A DNA stretch of 64,000 nt from Agriotes lineatus (GCA_940337035.1 CALNHX010005853.1:35934-99933), one strand, 5' to 3'; counted from the first letter of the stretch, positions 1 through 11,137 are shown. Notes: generated by a model from the letters alone, not told the origin. Numbers and translations: made by a program.

Positions 1-1833
1 AAATGGAAAGTGGTAAATCTTGCCGTGCCTCACAATGTTTTTTGTATAAATTGTAGACCTCTGTTTTATTTTTGAAAGATTCTTCAAAGTATAATTTTTT
101 AGTGTCCGCTCTGCAGTAATGCGATGGTAATTTTGGGATTGCGTTTATAAATTCTATCATCAAGCCTTTTCGTTCGTTATCCTTTTGCTGTTTATTGGTA
201 CTTTGCTTTTTTACTTCTTTACATTTTGGCATTCCATGGATAGTTGAATTCGTCACCCAATCTCTGACTGATCTTTCTTTCATTCCTAGCGTACTAAGAA
301 ACATTTTTTTGCAGACTTTCAATTTCTCATTTCCTACTTGAAGATGGTAATAAAATGATCCTTTTCTTCTAGAATCAGTCTGCATATAGCTTCTTTTCTT
401 CTCTTCATAATTTACAAGAGACCTTACGTAACTTTTTTTCTTCTCCCAGTTCAATTTCCAAAACCCATTAAATATTTCCTTTCTTACTTCTTCACCTAGT
501 TTGTTACAAGACCTCGCAAGCGAATTGCACTCACAAGCAGCTCCTAACTTCCTAGCAGCCCTCTTCACTTCATTGTCGTGCTCATCTTTCATAGTAGATA
601 TATATGCTTCACCCTCCATTCGTAGCTTCTTATTTATTTGTCTTTTCCATGTCGATGTGTCTTGTTTCTTTTTTCTTTTAATAGATTTCTCCTTTACTAC
701 ATTTTCATATTCATTATTATCTGAATCTGTACCGCTCGTTTCTATTTCATCTGGCACATAGTCACTTTGGGTTTCAGAGTCAACTTCATCTTCTTTGTCG
801 TCACATTGTAGCTTTTCTGTTGCATCAGTTCCCTGCCCATTCATATAGCCGTCTTGTAACTCTTCGTCCTGAAATTAAAATAGCAGTTTCGCAACGAGAA
901 TGGATATGATGTCCATATCGCACGAGGATGAAGTTTGAGCACTGTGCCTCTGGCGTTGTGCTCAAACTTCATCCTCGTGCGATATGGACATTCTACTAGA
1001 GTTGTACCGCAAATCTTTTCTACGACCTATCAACGAAGAAAAGAAAAATAGGAGCTATGTATTTTTTAGAATTTTAATGAACGTCTTCTGAGTAAATTCG
1101 TATTTACTTTTGTATTTCTGGGGTAATAACGTGTCGTATGTTTCATTAGCTGCTGAACGAATATCTGGCGGAGTACCGTTAATCGATTCGTCACTAGAAT
1201 TACTCATTTTTAACTATTTGTTTGACAGATTACGCTTACTGACACACAATTCAGCAGGGCGTGCCCATAACAAAACAAACAATAAATGAAAGTTGCCTAG
1301 GTAACCACGACTAACGTGGTTTGTGATTGCTGGATTTCATATCCGCACGTGTGTATCATATTCGTTCAGTTAACTAAAATTGCCTACTTATCCATTCTGT
1401 GGATTGTGAAGAAAACAGAATAGTTACATGTGGGAGTAGACAAAAAGGTATTATCTAGTTTAACACTTTCACAATGATTGTCATTTACCTGCGCTATAGT
1501 ATATTTCTCCACATCATTTTTTCCTTTTTCGTTTTCTCGATCATCAGGCCTCCGAGTAATCTCCTCTACTATCATGTATTCTACTGAACTATTGGCTGTA
1601 AGGTTGATATCTTCAAACAATACAGGAATATCATCAAACATGATAAGCTGATCAATAGGTTCCTCGAAGCATAAAGGCTCAAAAGAAGTGGAAGATGGTT
1701 CATCCGACTTTGAGTGTTCCTGACCTTGAATATTATTTCCTATAGAATCTTGATTGTCATCAGGGGTTTTACTGTTTTTGTCCGAGCTAATAGCAGCGCA
1801 AAGAGCCTTAATTTTAGCTGCTCGCTGTGACAT
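1..1833 (-). CDS. Split gene of a mobile-element-associated arthropod protein family (partial, runs off left edge)
   Basis: Two exons join in frame. Exon 1 is 1833 down to 1489 (115 codons, starts MSQRAAKIK) and ends CAG before GTAAAT; exon 2 is 868 down to 1 after the acceptor TTTTAATTTCAG and stays open to the window edge (289 codons). Intron 869-1488 is 620 bp. Exon 1 is acidic and probably disordered. Exon 2 is acidic, then lysine-rich, then has a conserved-looking segment with a CKKMFLSTLGM-type stretch and an LPSHYC-R block. I recognise this layout from multi-copy uncharacterised arthropod proteins that I associate with DNA transposons; the transposon class is not established, and the downstream catalytic part would lie off the edge. 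No stop or frameshift is visible. The intron contains a perfect hairpin and an unrelated ORF fragment, so it has taken insertions without damage to the exons. Splice sites are inferred from sequence only. Confidence 0.6.
910..990. repeat. Perfect 33-bp inverted repeat with 15-nt loop
   Basis: Arms 910-942 and 958-990 are exact reverse complements; the loop is 943-957. It sits in the intron of the left-edge gene, about 40 bp from the acceptor on the genomic plus side. It resembles the other small fold-back elements of this window in form but not in sequence. Confidence 0.9.
1055..1207 (-). pseudogene. N-terminal fragment resembling a mobile-element protein (tyrosine-recombinase-like), in an intron
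   Basis: A 50-codon frame starting MSNSSDESIN and ending in TAG lies wholly inside the intron of the left-edge gene on the same strand. Its middle (PPDIRSAANETYDTLLPQKY) resembles the start of a dispersed arthropod family in which an acidic leader is followed by an L-L-P-x-K-x-x-x-x-Y motif ahead of a tyrosine-recombinase-like domain. Nothing of that downstream domain follows. It could instead be an alternative exon of the host frame. Assignment is by recall of the motif only and is weak. Confidence 0.3.
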
Positions 1834-2779
1834 CCTAGAAGATCAAACTAATATAAATTTTCACTCTACCCGTATTAAAACGTGAATTTCACCAATAACG
1901 GCGTGCGCATTTATTTACTGTAAAACGCAAAATTACATGCTTTTATAAAAAAGAGTATAGTTAAAACATTGGAACAGCGAGCTGTATATTTTTTTCAAAA
2001 TAATATATTATAAAGGCAAGAGAGTTTTAAAAATTTCATTAAAAACATTTTAATAGATTTCAAGAAAGTGAAACACTCCTGGTTTGTAATTTAATAAGAA
2101 TTACAAAATGTCGTAACCCTCAAATACAAATTATAAACAAGAAAGATGCAGAATGTCGTATCCCACTAAACACATTTTCTCGACTGTTTAACTTGTTACA
2201 TAAAAAATTATAAATCTTTTATCGGAAACTAGACATGACAAACTATATTGTATAGTAAAATACTATAATTAACACATGTACTTACCTAATAATGTTATAA
2301 AACACTGCACTAAACTCAAACGCACTTGACTCTTGCTGACACAATGACAAATTGTGGTTTACGACGTTTTGCATATCAAATAATGCATTCTGTTGATACG
2401 ACATTATGTTTTAGCCTTGAAATTATTTTTTTGGCGGGCTGTGGCTTACGATGATTTTCCAGAATGTGCAGGTTACCCCAACGCTTCGATTGGCGCCAAA
2501 ATCAAATTTTTGAATATTTGGTGGGTTACGACGTTTTGCACTTAAGCCATCGATATGCTTAATCAGAGAAAGTCTACTTTTAGCTTGTCAATCAAGTCAC
2601 AGAAGTTGTCACTTTTATGACCTTGGAAAATACAGTAAAAATGCTAAATGATCAATGCTGCCATATTGCTAATTTTATGATAGGTTATTGACAATGTCGT
2701 TTTGTTGTAGGTCTGAACATATTTGAACACCGTTCTCTAACGTATCATTATAAGGAACTCTGGCCTTTGAACAAACATA
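1834..2779. promoter_or_regulatory. Shared upstream region of two divergent genes with a repeated 20-base motif
   Basis: The left-edge gene starts at 1833 going left and the zinc-finger gene at 2780 going right, so this 946 bp holds both upstream regions. It contains repeated near-copies of GTGGGTTACGACGTTTTGCA: reverse orientation at 2103-2119 and 2148-2166, forward at 2354-2374, 2392-2409 (weaker), 2441-2460 (weak) and 2521-2540. The 2354 and 2521 copies agree at about 18 of 20 positions. Function as protein-binding sites is inference; the copies could also be remnants of a small repeat. No clear TATA box was chosen. Confidence 0.35.
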
Positions 2780-3622
2780 ATGAACATCAAGCAAGAAACT
2801 ACAGATAGTGAATGTTGTAGCTCTACAGGAACAGCATCCTGCATAGCGCAGAGTGTGGATAACAATGAAAGTGTTAATAAGTTATACATCAAACAAAACA
2901 GCATTGAAAGTACTACTTTAGTTACAAAAACTCGTCGAAAAATAAAACATAGTTGCTCAGTTTGTGAATACAAAACAATCCAGAAAAGTCATTTAGTTAG
3001 ACATATGAGAACTCATACCGGAGAGAAGCCTTTTATTTGTTGTGTTTGTGAATACAGAACGGCAGATAAAAATAATTTAGTTATGCACATGCGAACTCAC
3101 ACAGGAGAGAAGCCTTATATTTGCAGTGTTTGTGAATACAGAACAGCAGTTAAAACTAGTTTAGTTATACATATGCGAACTCATACACAAGAGAAGCCTT
3201 ATATTTGCACTATTTGTGATTACAGAACGGCAGGTAAAAGTAGTTTAGTTAGACATATGCGAACTCATACAGGAGAGAAGCCTTATATTTGCTCCATTTG
3301 TGAATACAGAACGGTAGATAAAAGTGGTTTAGTTCCACATATGCGAACTCACACAGGAGAGAAACCTTATATTTGCTCTATTTGTGAATTCAGAACGGCA
3401 GATAAAAGTAGTTTAGTTAGACATATGCGAACTCATACAGGAGAGAAGCCGTATATTTGTTCTATTTGTGAATACAGAACGTCAGTTAAAAGTTGTTTAG
3501 TTACACATATGCGAACTCATACAGGACAGAAGCCTTATATTTGTTCTGTTTGTGAACACAGAACAGCAACTAGAAGTCATTTAGTTACACATATGAGGAC
3601 TCATACAGTAGAGACGCGTTAA
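2780..3622 (+). CDS. C2H2 zinc-finger protein, eight tandem fingers
   Basis: A 280-residue intronless frame. After about 54 residues of Ser/Thr- and Lys-containing leader come eight fingers of the form C-x2-C-x12-H-x3-H, 28 residues apart, joined by TGEKP-type linkers (one reads TQEKP, one TGQKP). Every finger keeps both cysteines and both histidines. The finger body is unusually uniform, with a CEYRT-type signature after the second cysteine and an LV-x-HMRTH ending, so the array grew recently by tandem duplication. Residues that would contact DNA vary between fingers, which suits a nuclear sequence-specific DNA-binding protein. There is no ZAD, BTB or KRAB-type domain. The ATG at 2780 is the first in frame. 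The reading frame is intact, but degenerate finger remnants follow directly, so the ancestral protein was longer. The target is unknown. Confidence 0.85.
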   Translation: MNIKQETTDSECCSSTGTASCIAQSVDNNESVNKLYIKQNSIESTTLVTKTRRKIKHSCSVCEYKTIQKSHLVRHMRTHTGEKPFICCVCEYRTADKNNLVMHMRTHTGEKPYICSVCEYRTAVKTSLVIHMRTHTQEKPYICTICDYRTAGKSSLVRHMRTHTGEKPYICSICEYRTVDKSGLVPHMRTHTGEKPYICSICEFRTADKSSLVRHMRTHTGEKPYICSICEYRTSVKSCLVTHMRTHTGQKPYICSVCEHRTATRSHLVTHMRTHTVETR

Positions 3623-3810
3623 TAGTTGCTCTATGTGTGAATACATAACAGCAGGTAAAAGCAATTTAGTTAGAAATATGCGGACTCGTACAAAAGCAAT
3701 GCCTTATAGGTTCTCTATTTGTAAAAAGAAGCTTCACAGCGACATCATTTATTTACACCTATGAGAACTCATCCATAATAGAAACCTTACAGTTGCTGTG
3801 TTTGTATATT
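3623..3810 (+). pseudogene. Decayed C2H2 fingers downstream of the zinc-finger gene stop
   Basis: Shifted by one base relative to the intact gene (cysteine codons in register from 3627), a ninth finger is readable: the CSMC pair is present but the two histidines have become Asn and Arg. A tenth has lost its first cysteine and much of the body, and a trace of an eleventh (CCVC) follows two stops near 3780. The stop at 3620-3622 arises where a TGEKP linker codon run would be expected, so a small indel truncated a longer array. Confidence 0.75.
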
Positions 3811-4554
3811 CAAAGCAACACAGATATGTGAGTTGGTTAGTTATATACTGTGTTCACAGATTGATGCAACAAGAAGTATAATTTAAAAAAATCCAAGTCT
3901 TGTTTGACTTGTAACTAATTTTAAGTATATTTTCAATGTTTTCACATCAAGGAGTCCTTGGTGGTAGATAGCAAACATGCGCCAGTGTGCGAGAGATCCC
4001 CCGTGGCCTAGTGGGTTAACGACCACGTCGAGCCTCCATTAAAGAGTTGTGACTTCACTTCTTCAAGCAACTCTGATACCTGTAGTCTGGGTATCTCACA
4101 CAAGTAAAACTCAGCCAGGCGCTACTTCCGCCTACGCTATCGTTCTGCAGGCAGCACCTACAGATCGCCAACAGAATTAGGTTTGTGACGCTCATTTTGT
4201 GCAATTCTGCGACTTCCAAGAAGCCGCACAGCTCCGCAAGCAGTGTGATGCACATTGTTTGTGTTTTGTTATATGGCTTAACGCAGGTCCGGCTTTGCAG
4301 CAGTGTCAATTAGCTGAGAAGGTCTGCCTTTCGGTGAGAATTCTACCGAGGGTCTCGGCAAACCCCTGATTTGCTCTGAAGTGTAATAGAAATTCCTATA
4401 ACTTTTCTCTGCGACTTTGGTAGTATCTCGTATATAGCATAATAAACATATTGTTATTACTCAAAAATGAGTTTGATTGATGTAAGTGACATTATATGTT
4501 AACAATATTGCTTCTCGTTTCAATTATTACTTACAACTACATCCTAAATACTTG
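3811..4554. other. Region without recognisable gene; possible tRNA-like A-box
   Basis: AT-rich to about 3960, then a more balanced stretch 3960-4380. At about 4004-4020 the sequence GTGGCCTAGTGGGTTAACG matches the A-box pattern of tRNA-derived SINEs, but I see no convincing B-box within tRNA distance. I treat it as a possible SINE remnant only. Confidence 0.25.
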
Positions 4555-4864
4555 CTAATTATTATTACATTCGGGGCAATAACTATCACGTTGTCTAGCA
4601 GACCCTCGCCTGGCATGACCCTGGTGACAACTTTGTCGACCTCTGCTGTACGGTAGTTCTTCGCTAACCATATTGACCACATCCCTTCTTTTGAAAACTA
4701 TATCTGGTTGCCGGGGTCTGTCGTGGTAGTCTTCCCCATCTCGACAATATCTGTCGCAATTCGACATTATGGGGTGTAGGTTTAGTTTTGATTTTAAAAT
4801 TATTAGAATTTCTAAATTTACCAGAATTTTGAGTTGATGGGCCGAAATGTGCTTTGACTTTCAT
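4555..4864 (-). other. Overlapping short open frames, unrecognised
   Basis: Two overlapping minus frames (4864-4664, 66 codons; 4767-4555, 70 codons) encode basic, Arg- and Gln-rich peptides. The second ends in a stretch containing CHQGH and CPEC, which could be a fragment of a metal-binding or nucleic-acid-binding domain, but spacing fits no finger I know. They could be two parts of one frameshifted frame. No family recognised; may be chance. Confidence 0.12.
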
Positions 4865-4869
4865 AATAT

Positions 4870-7600
4870 AAAAGAGCGCTCTTCAAGCAAGATATTTGAA
4901 ATGAAGGTGCTTATGCAAGGGAAGCTGCCGAAGCTGCAGACCCTTGTGTGTTTCATTTTATTTAGGTGACCATAAGGTAAGTCACGTAAGGAGTCCTCGT
5001 CTTCAACCAAGAACCGTCTGCAACTGCAAGCTTAGCTCGCTATCGAGAATTTCCATTTGATATTTTAGTTTTTTTGGTATTAAAAAAACCCACTTGACAT
5101 GGAAGTCGGTGTTAAGCCCATTACAAATTATTCTATTTCTTGTTACTTTGATAGAGTAGATCTTTTGCACTTCAGTAGATCTGTAAAGCAGATAGCGATT
5201 AAATATGGCATACTTATGAATTTCCAGACGACGTATTCACAGCCATCCGTGTTTGAATGCTTCTGTTGATATTAGGCAATCGCAAAAATTATACCGTGTG
5301 ATATCTACCATTTACCAGTCAGATGATGTATCGTTAAAGAAATTTGATTAAATAATTTCAATCCGATCTGCTGGAACATAACCTAAATCTGTAAAACTTC
5401 GCGTTTGCTGACGTGATTCGTCTGTACTACATGCATTTAATAGATTTGCCACAATTTTCAAACCCTAGATATACTGCTTGTATTTTCGACAGTGTTGGGT
5501 ATGTATAGTATGTACCGTTAACATGTTCGTAATATGAATATTCTCTTCTTTCAGAACCACATCAAAATTGCTAGTGTAGCAGCTAACTCACTCGCAACGA
5601 GCCTTCTAATTCTGCAGATTTACGTTACAACCTTGAAGTAAGCATACAAATAATTGTCACTGAATATGGGAAAATATTGCTGGGGGTTATAAACCACCAC
5701 TCACTCAAGTAACAGTAACATTAAAGTAAATATTTGCCTATGTAACATTTTTGATCCGAATAAGGGTAACTACTGTTTTGACAGCCCACCAACAACTAAA
5801 ATGAGCAATTTGTATCGATTTTGAACACCTAAAATGACCAAACACGTCATTTTAAACATAGTCATTCTTTTGCACGTTTTATTTGTTATTATTATTTTGA
5901 ATGCACTGTACATTTATTAGAAAGTAAAATAGAGTATTATGGTATAAAACATTTATTGTTGCAATAATATAGTACGGTATTCTCATAAATCATTCAGTTT
6001 TCGTTACTTTGCAGTTTTTTTGTAGTTATGCAGTGTACTGTTATTGTTTCTGAAATCGTCAGCATTTTGTTCATTACTGAAACTTTTTGGATCAAGAAAG
6101 TAAACTTTACCTACTTGACAATACAGTAAAAGCCAGACCACTAGAATAATATATTTTGGATGAAATCAATTTATTCACATTAATTTGATTATTTATCATG
6201 GAAACAACAGATAGTATTTGATTTTGTCATTTTTATTATCATTAGCCATTATAACTTAAATTTACAAAAATCGCCTTTTTAAAATTGAATCATGTGGTTT
6301 CGGAAAAAACTAAAACATCGTCAAAAAAGTGTTTACGTGACTTCAGTGTAGTGTAATGTAATTATACATAAAAACAAACGCCGAAGTGAAAATAATATGA
6401 AATAAAAGAAGCATAAGTTAATAGGTAGTCATTACAAGAAATTCAGACTCTGAATTTGCGCCAACATGAAGAAGCAGTGGTTCGAAGCAAGCCACCAATA
6501 ATGCGGTGTTTGTTGCACCATAAGATGATATGTGTCGTTCTAGCTTGTTTAAATTGAATGCTCCATAAGATAGCTTTGCAACCGCTGCTCGCATTTACAG
6601 TTTGATTTTTGATCATGCACAATTGGCAGGACCTTATAATAAAGTTTTACTAACTTGTTAATACAACAATTGTAACTTTTTAACTTTTTAATAATTTGAC
6701 AGTTAATAGTAAAAACAATATTATTGTTTGACAACAATAACGTTCAATTGTTATGGAAAACAAATAGTATCCATGGCCTAGGCGATGTTGGACCGAAAAA
6801 TTATACAATCCTTTATCTAACAGACTTGTCTGTCCGTCCGGGACGCTGTTTCGGCAGCCAAACCGTAAGAGATAGAGAAAAAAGTTATTAAAGTTATATG
6901 TTTGGAATGGTCATGTCAGGTCAGGAACCGAATTTCAGTCTCTAACACTAATTATTATCTTAATTATCCTACTCCTAACTTTTTAGGTTAGATTCTAGGC
7001 AAATTTTATCAAGGCGAATGCGACTGGTAGTTTGCTACCAACAATGACGTCATATACGTACGTGTGGTGAATACGCGTTCTATTTGCAAAACGGTTTTTT
7101 GACTGCTAGTCAAGACTAACTCGTTAACGGTTGAGTTTAGAATACATGTTTATTAAGACTTTTTGACTCTAAACGAGTTACCCAATTGATTGCTAAAATT
7201 TTTCTGGTATATTTTCGGACACCCTGTACACTACTATATGATTAAGCAGGTAAAGTAGCAACTTTACTAATAATAATCCGACATAATAATTTTCGTTGCT
7301 TGCTTGATTGCTTGTTGCCACTTTGAGAGCGAATCCGTGGGCCGAATTGGCTGATTTTGGTGTCAATCGATTTAGGGCGACGCAAGTAAGCAAGTAGTAG
7401 GGTTTTTTCATTTTTATGAGTGACTTTTTTTTAATGTGGATTTTCTAACCTCAATGTAACTCGACACACAAAATGGATCAGGATCACTCTTGTACAAATG
7501 GCATTAAATGAATTATTTCGCGCCCAAATTGGGTGCAGAACGCTAGTAATAGTAATATTTATTTAAATAGGAAAGTACAACTTATAATTTACAATAATGG
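4870..7600. other. AT-rich region, no gene seen
   Basis: No exon, RNA gene or intact element was recognised. Short points: 6820-6870 has a TCTGTCCGTCCG-type stretch followed by a mixed-composition segment to about 6950, and 7205-7219 contains GGACACCCTGTAC, a short motif that recurs in slightly altered form at about 31521 and 39452. Confidence 0.4.
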
Positions 7601-7605
7601 TTTCA

Positions 7606-7610
<5 letters not shown>

Positions 7611-7640
<30 letters not shown>
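7611..7640. repeat. (AT)n microsatellite
   Basis: About 30 bases of uninterrupted AT dinucleotides, directly beyond the 3' end (minus strand) of the CR1-like LINE remnant. Confidence 0.95.
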
Positions 7641-7643
<3 letters not shown>

Positions 7644-7689
7644 AGTACAAACAACTATTAATAAAAGAATAATTTTAATTTTACAGTAT

Positions 7690-8830
7690 ATTTTGATTTT
7701 GAATATGTAACAATAGTTTGCTTTTAAAAACTACTTGATCTGCGTGCTTTAATTTCTTGTGGTAATTTGTTATACATATCCACCCCTTTAATTAATAAAG
7801 AGTTCATTGTAGAACCATAATTTCATTGCGGAATATAAATATTAGGCAAACCTCTAGTATCATGGTCATGAACGTTATAATAAAATGATACAAAATTGTT
7901 TAAATATGGTGGAGCCTGATTATTCAGTATTTTATATGGAAATGTCATAGTTAACAAATAAATCCTTTGCGACACTTATATGCAATGTAAAGCATCTAAC
8001 ATAACTACCACTGGTGTTAATCGGTTACATGTTAAATGATTCTCATCTCACGACTTTCTAATTTTTGTAATAGTGAAAATTTATTTAAATTAAATTGATG
8101 CAATAAAGAGTCACAATAATCAAAGTGAGGTAGTATAATGGTTCTATATACAGTAATTTTAGAATTGATTGACAGATTTTTTGCAATTCTTGAATAAAAA
8201 TAAAACTTTATTGAGGTTTTCTTTACAAGATAATCAAAATGCGATTCAAAATTTAACACATTTCTAACGTGAAACCAAGATATTTAACTGATGTTACAAT
8301 TTCTATCTGCTTGTTATTTATTGATAAATTTATATTATTTTTGTTTAAACAGTTATATTTATGCTCTGTCGTAAAAATCATTCCCTTTGTTTTCGAAACA
8401 CTTGATTTTAATTAATTACATTTTAAATATTTAGATACACTTTCTAATACAATATTCATTTTCTGATTGCCACTCCAATATCTCTGTCACTGCATGCCAA
8501 CATTGTATAGTCAGCAAACAAATTTGAAAAATCGCAATTAACAAGTAATTTAACATAATATAAACAACAACGGATCGTACACACTTCCTTGCTGTACCCC
8601 CAGGTTAATTTCCAAAAATTCTCTATAAACGTTGCTATTTTTATTTGACCAAGTTTCACTTACTTCAATACTGTCAACTAATTCTACTATACTATCAACA
8701 AAGTATTTGTTAAAATTCTCAACAATTTCATCATCATTTCTTATAATCACAATATCACCGTTCAACTTAAATTGTACTTACTAGAAATTTCAATACAGTG
8801 TGTGTTGACTAATTTTTTTAATGTTTTCCA
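7690..8830 (-). pseudogene. CR1-like non-LTR retrotransposon, decayed 3' half of the reverse transcriptase ORF
   Basis: Reading minus strand from about 8765, a frame ends in GVQQGSVYDPLLFILC, matching the GxPQGSxLGPLLF block of non-LTR reverse transcriptases (first P lost). Further on, the FADD box reads FADY, so a catalytic aspartate is gone. Then follow K-T-K-G-M-I-F, V-K-Y-L-G-F-T-L, and at 8259-8032 the thumb-like block with LPHFDYCDSLL. At 7860-7740 the typical C-terminal TRG-L-P ... YN-K-LPQEIK motif is readable with one in-frame stop. This order is that of CR1/L2-type elements. Several frameshifts and stops make it a dead copy. The endonuclease half is missing on the 5' (right) side. 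Confidence 0.7.
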
Positions 8831-9203
8831 CATTTCTTGAGGATGATTTCTGTATTTCTAAATTTTCTTAAAGTAATATTTGCTTTTTCTGTTTTAGCAA
8901 GTTTAAAACTTCATTTCTATGCTTTAAAATGTCCCAATTTTCTGATCTATCTAGCCTTACACTACCTATTTTTAAATTGTTTGTATCATGTATCTCTTTC
9001 TTTTATATTGTTAAAAACTTGTAAGTTAAACTAAGGAATCTTATTTTTAAATTTTTATTTAATATTATTCACTACTCGATCACAGTTTGTCTGTCTTTCA
9101 TCCAGAATTAGATTCACATCAGTAGAATTTAATGACCATGTAATGTAAATGACAGTAGCTCTGTTCTTATTGCTTGCAAATTATTTTCAGTAATAAGAGG
9201 ACG

Positions 9204-9356
9204 AGAGGTCGAAATATTGCCGACAATAATTTTTGCGATTCAGATACGAGTCTCTGTGCAACAAAAATAGCTTGCACGAGTCGTTATTTTCTAAAGCAAC
9301 AGAAACGAGACAATCTGAAGAGCAAAAATTGTCTGCAATATTTTGACCTAGGGTTC
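9204..9356. repeat. Small imperfect fold-back element
   Basis: The segment from about 9204 (GGTCGAAATATTGCCGACAA) is an imperfect reverse complement of the segment ending about 9350; the inner ends near 9248-9262 and 9276-9285 pair through a GTGC/GCAC core. It lies in the 8830-11340 cluster of palindromic elements. Confidence 0.5.
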
Positions 9357-9636
9357 TATTCGTCTTGACAATTTAACTTTTAAATTATTGAAAATGGTTT
9401 TACAAACAAAGAAAACTTTTGTGAAACTAAAATCTAAGTTGTTTTTCATTAAAAAATAGTTACAGAAAAAATTGTCGCTGAAATAAAGCTCCTCGAATTA
9501 TTTTCACTACAATAATCGTTCAATTGGTAGTTTATTTTTAAATTGAAGAATGCCATTGGTTGACAATGACACCAGTTAAATTGTCAAGGGTAATACCACA
9601 AAAGGTGAAAATTTTTTGAGAATTTTTTTGTTCACA

Positions 9637-9752
9637 TGCAAATTATTGCGTTTAAATTTCTCGAAAGCAAAACTGCGTTAAAAATTCCGCGAGACTGCAG
9701 GTTGAGTGGAATTTGAGCAGTTTTTGTTGAGAGAAATTTGCAATAATTTGCA
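9637..9752. repeat. Small fold-back element
   Basis: Arms start TGCAAATTATTGC at 9637 and end with its complement at 9752; most of about 35 bp per arm pairs, around a central segment that itself starts and ends with AAATTCC/GGAATTT. Confidence 0.7.
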
Positions 9753-10017
9753 TATTGACGAAAAAAATTTTGTCTTGAGTGGTATTTCGAAAAATTATTC
9801 AACAATATGGGTAGATGACTTTTACCGTGTTCGATAGCACACATTTTTATCGTTTTCCACTAATAATTCAAAACTGGAGCTTCCAACACGATTATTATGA
9901 GTTTTTAGGACGCTGAATTGCAGACTGACGTTTTGGTGAAATGTCAGTCAAAGGCTACTCACTAAATTGAAATTATTGAACCCAATCGGGCTCGCGTGAA
10001 AACACTGTGACATTAGG

Positions 10018-10640
10018 TGTTTTCAAAGACAGTCAATTTTGATTGGCCGTTTCTGAAAAATTGAACGATTTTCATTGGTTTGTTCATTATAGTGTTGAAT
10101 AATCAACAGTAATATCCCAAGTGCATTAAAATAGCCGATTAAATTTTGACGTCCCCCGCTCAACAAGAATCCCGAGTGCGCAGCACGAGGGATTTTGAAG
10201 CGGAAAATTTACGAGATATATTTCTTCAGAGCAAAACATTCTGACAGAAAATCGTCAAAATTTATTCAGGCTAGTTTACATGCACGCGGGATGTTCGGAG
10301 TGATTATTTCCTGAATCAATAGATCAAATTCAGTTGGTGAAGTACCTTTAATAATCATGTTAAAATTATGCACAAGCGATTAAATTTTGACATAAATTTA
10401 ACCGCGGTTAAATTTTGACGTTTGAATTTTAGTCATTATTAAACTGACAGAAACTATGGTGATTACGCATTATTATGGATATGAAGGAAATAATCACTTG
10501 AATACCTTCTAGGAAGATATATCCACTGATATTTTTTTGATTGGTCAAGAAACGTCAAATTCTGGATTTTTATTGGTCTTTTTTTGACAGGTGAATTGAA
10601 TAGTCAACAGTAATTACATAAGTGGTGGTAATTTTTTGAT
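10018..10640. repeat. Diverged repeat cluster with a central hairpin
   Basis: A hairpin of about 25 bp arms is centred near 10180 (CCCGAGTGC / GCACGAGGG). Around it, a segment near 10020-10120 (TTTTGATTGGCC ... AATAATCAACAGTAAT) recurs in altered form at about 10535-10620, roughly 510 bp away, and TTAAATTTTGAC occurs three times. This fits two related non-autonomous copies, or one copy with a tandem duplication. Confidence 0.5.
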
Positions 10641-10652
10641 AAAATTCACGAA

Positions 10653-10723
10653 TCTTTGTTACTATTAAGAAATCTCACGAGTGGACGAAGTCCACAAGTG
10701 GGATTTCTTAATAGCAACAAAGA
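10653..10723. repeat. Tight 34-bp hairpin with 3-nt loop
   Basis: Arms 10653-10686 and 10690-10723 match with three mismatches; the loop is GAA at 10687-10689. The stem contains GTGGAC/GTCCAC at its top. It ends 10 bp before the N gap. Confidence 0.9.
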
Positions 10724-10733
10724 TGAGTGCTAA

Positions 10734-10756
10734 NNNNNNNNNNNNNNNNNNNNNNN
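10734..10756. other. Assembly gap (23 N)
   Basis: All bases are N. A strong hairpin lies immediately left and another inverted repeat starts immediately right, so the gap probably reflects a sequencing or assembly failure at a palindrome; true length is unknown. Confidence 0.95.
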
Positions 10757-10757
10757 G

Positions 10758-10897
10758 GCACTGAAGTTCCTTTTTATCCCTCATGTGGTTTATTTGCCTT
10801 GGCCTAACGAAGTTTAGTTTTTTATCACGAATATTGATTTAGTTGCCGATGTCCGTAGGGCCAAGACCACATGAGGGATAAAAAGGAACTTCAGTGC
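10758..10897. repeat. Perfect 32-bp inverted repeat, 76-nt spacer
   Basis: Arms 10758-10789 and 10866-10897 are exact reverse complements (ends GCACTGAAG / CTTCAGTGC). A shorter GCCTTGGCC-type pairing continues inwards. The left arm starts one base after the N gap. Confidence 0.9.
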
Positions 10898-10917
10898 AAG
10901 GAGTACGTTATGTTTTT

Positions 10918-11128
10918 TTTTAAATCGAGAAATCGTGAAATTACAACATTTTAACTAACATTTGTAGGTTATGTTAACGTCGGTTGACGTTTATCTGTTG
11001 CCTCGCCACATACAAAAAAGTCGTAAAACAATGGATTACTTTACTGCCGATTTCTCGTATTTTAATGACGGTTTCGAGGTACTTTAATGCTGATTTCAAA
11101 TAATAGCTATTAAGGCAACTAGCGTTTT
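10918..11128 (+). repeat. Dispersed repeat, copy 1 (second copy at 56200-56410)
   Basis: This stretch, from a T-rich start through AATCGTGAAATTACAAC and GACGTTTATC to AGCTATTAA, matches 56200-56410 in the same orientation across about 210 bp with moderate divergence. No coding capacity seen; probably a non-autonomous element. Confidence 0.7.
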
Positions 11129-11137
11129 ACAGACGGT

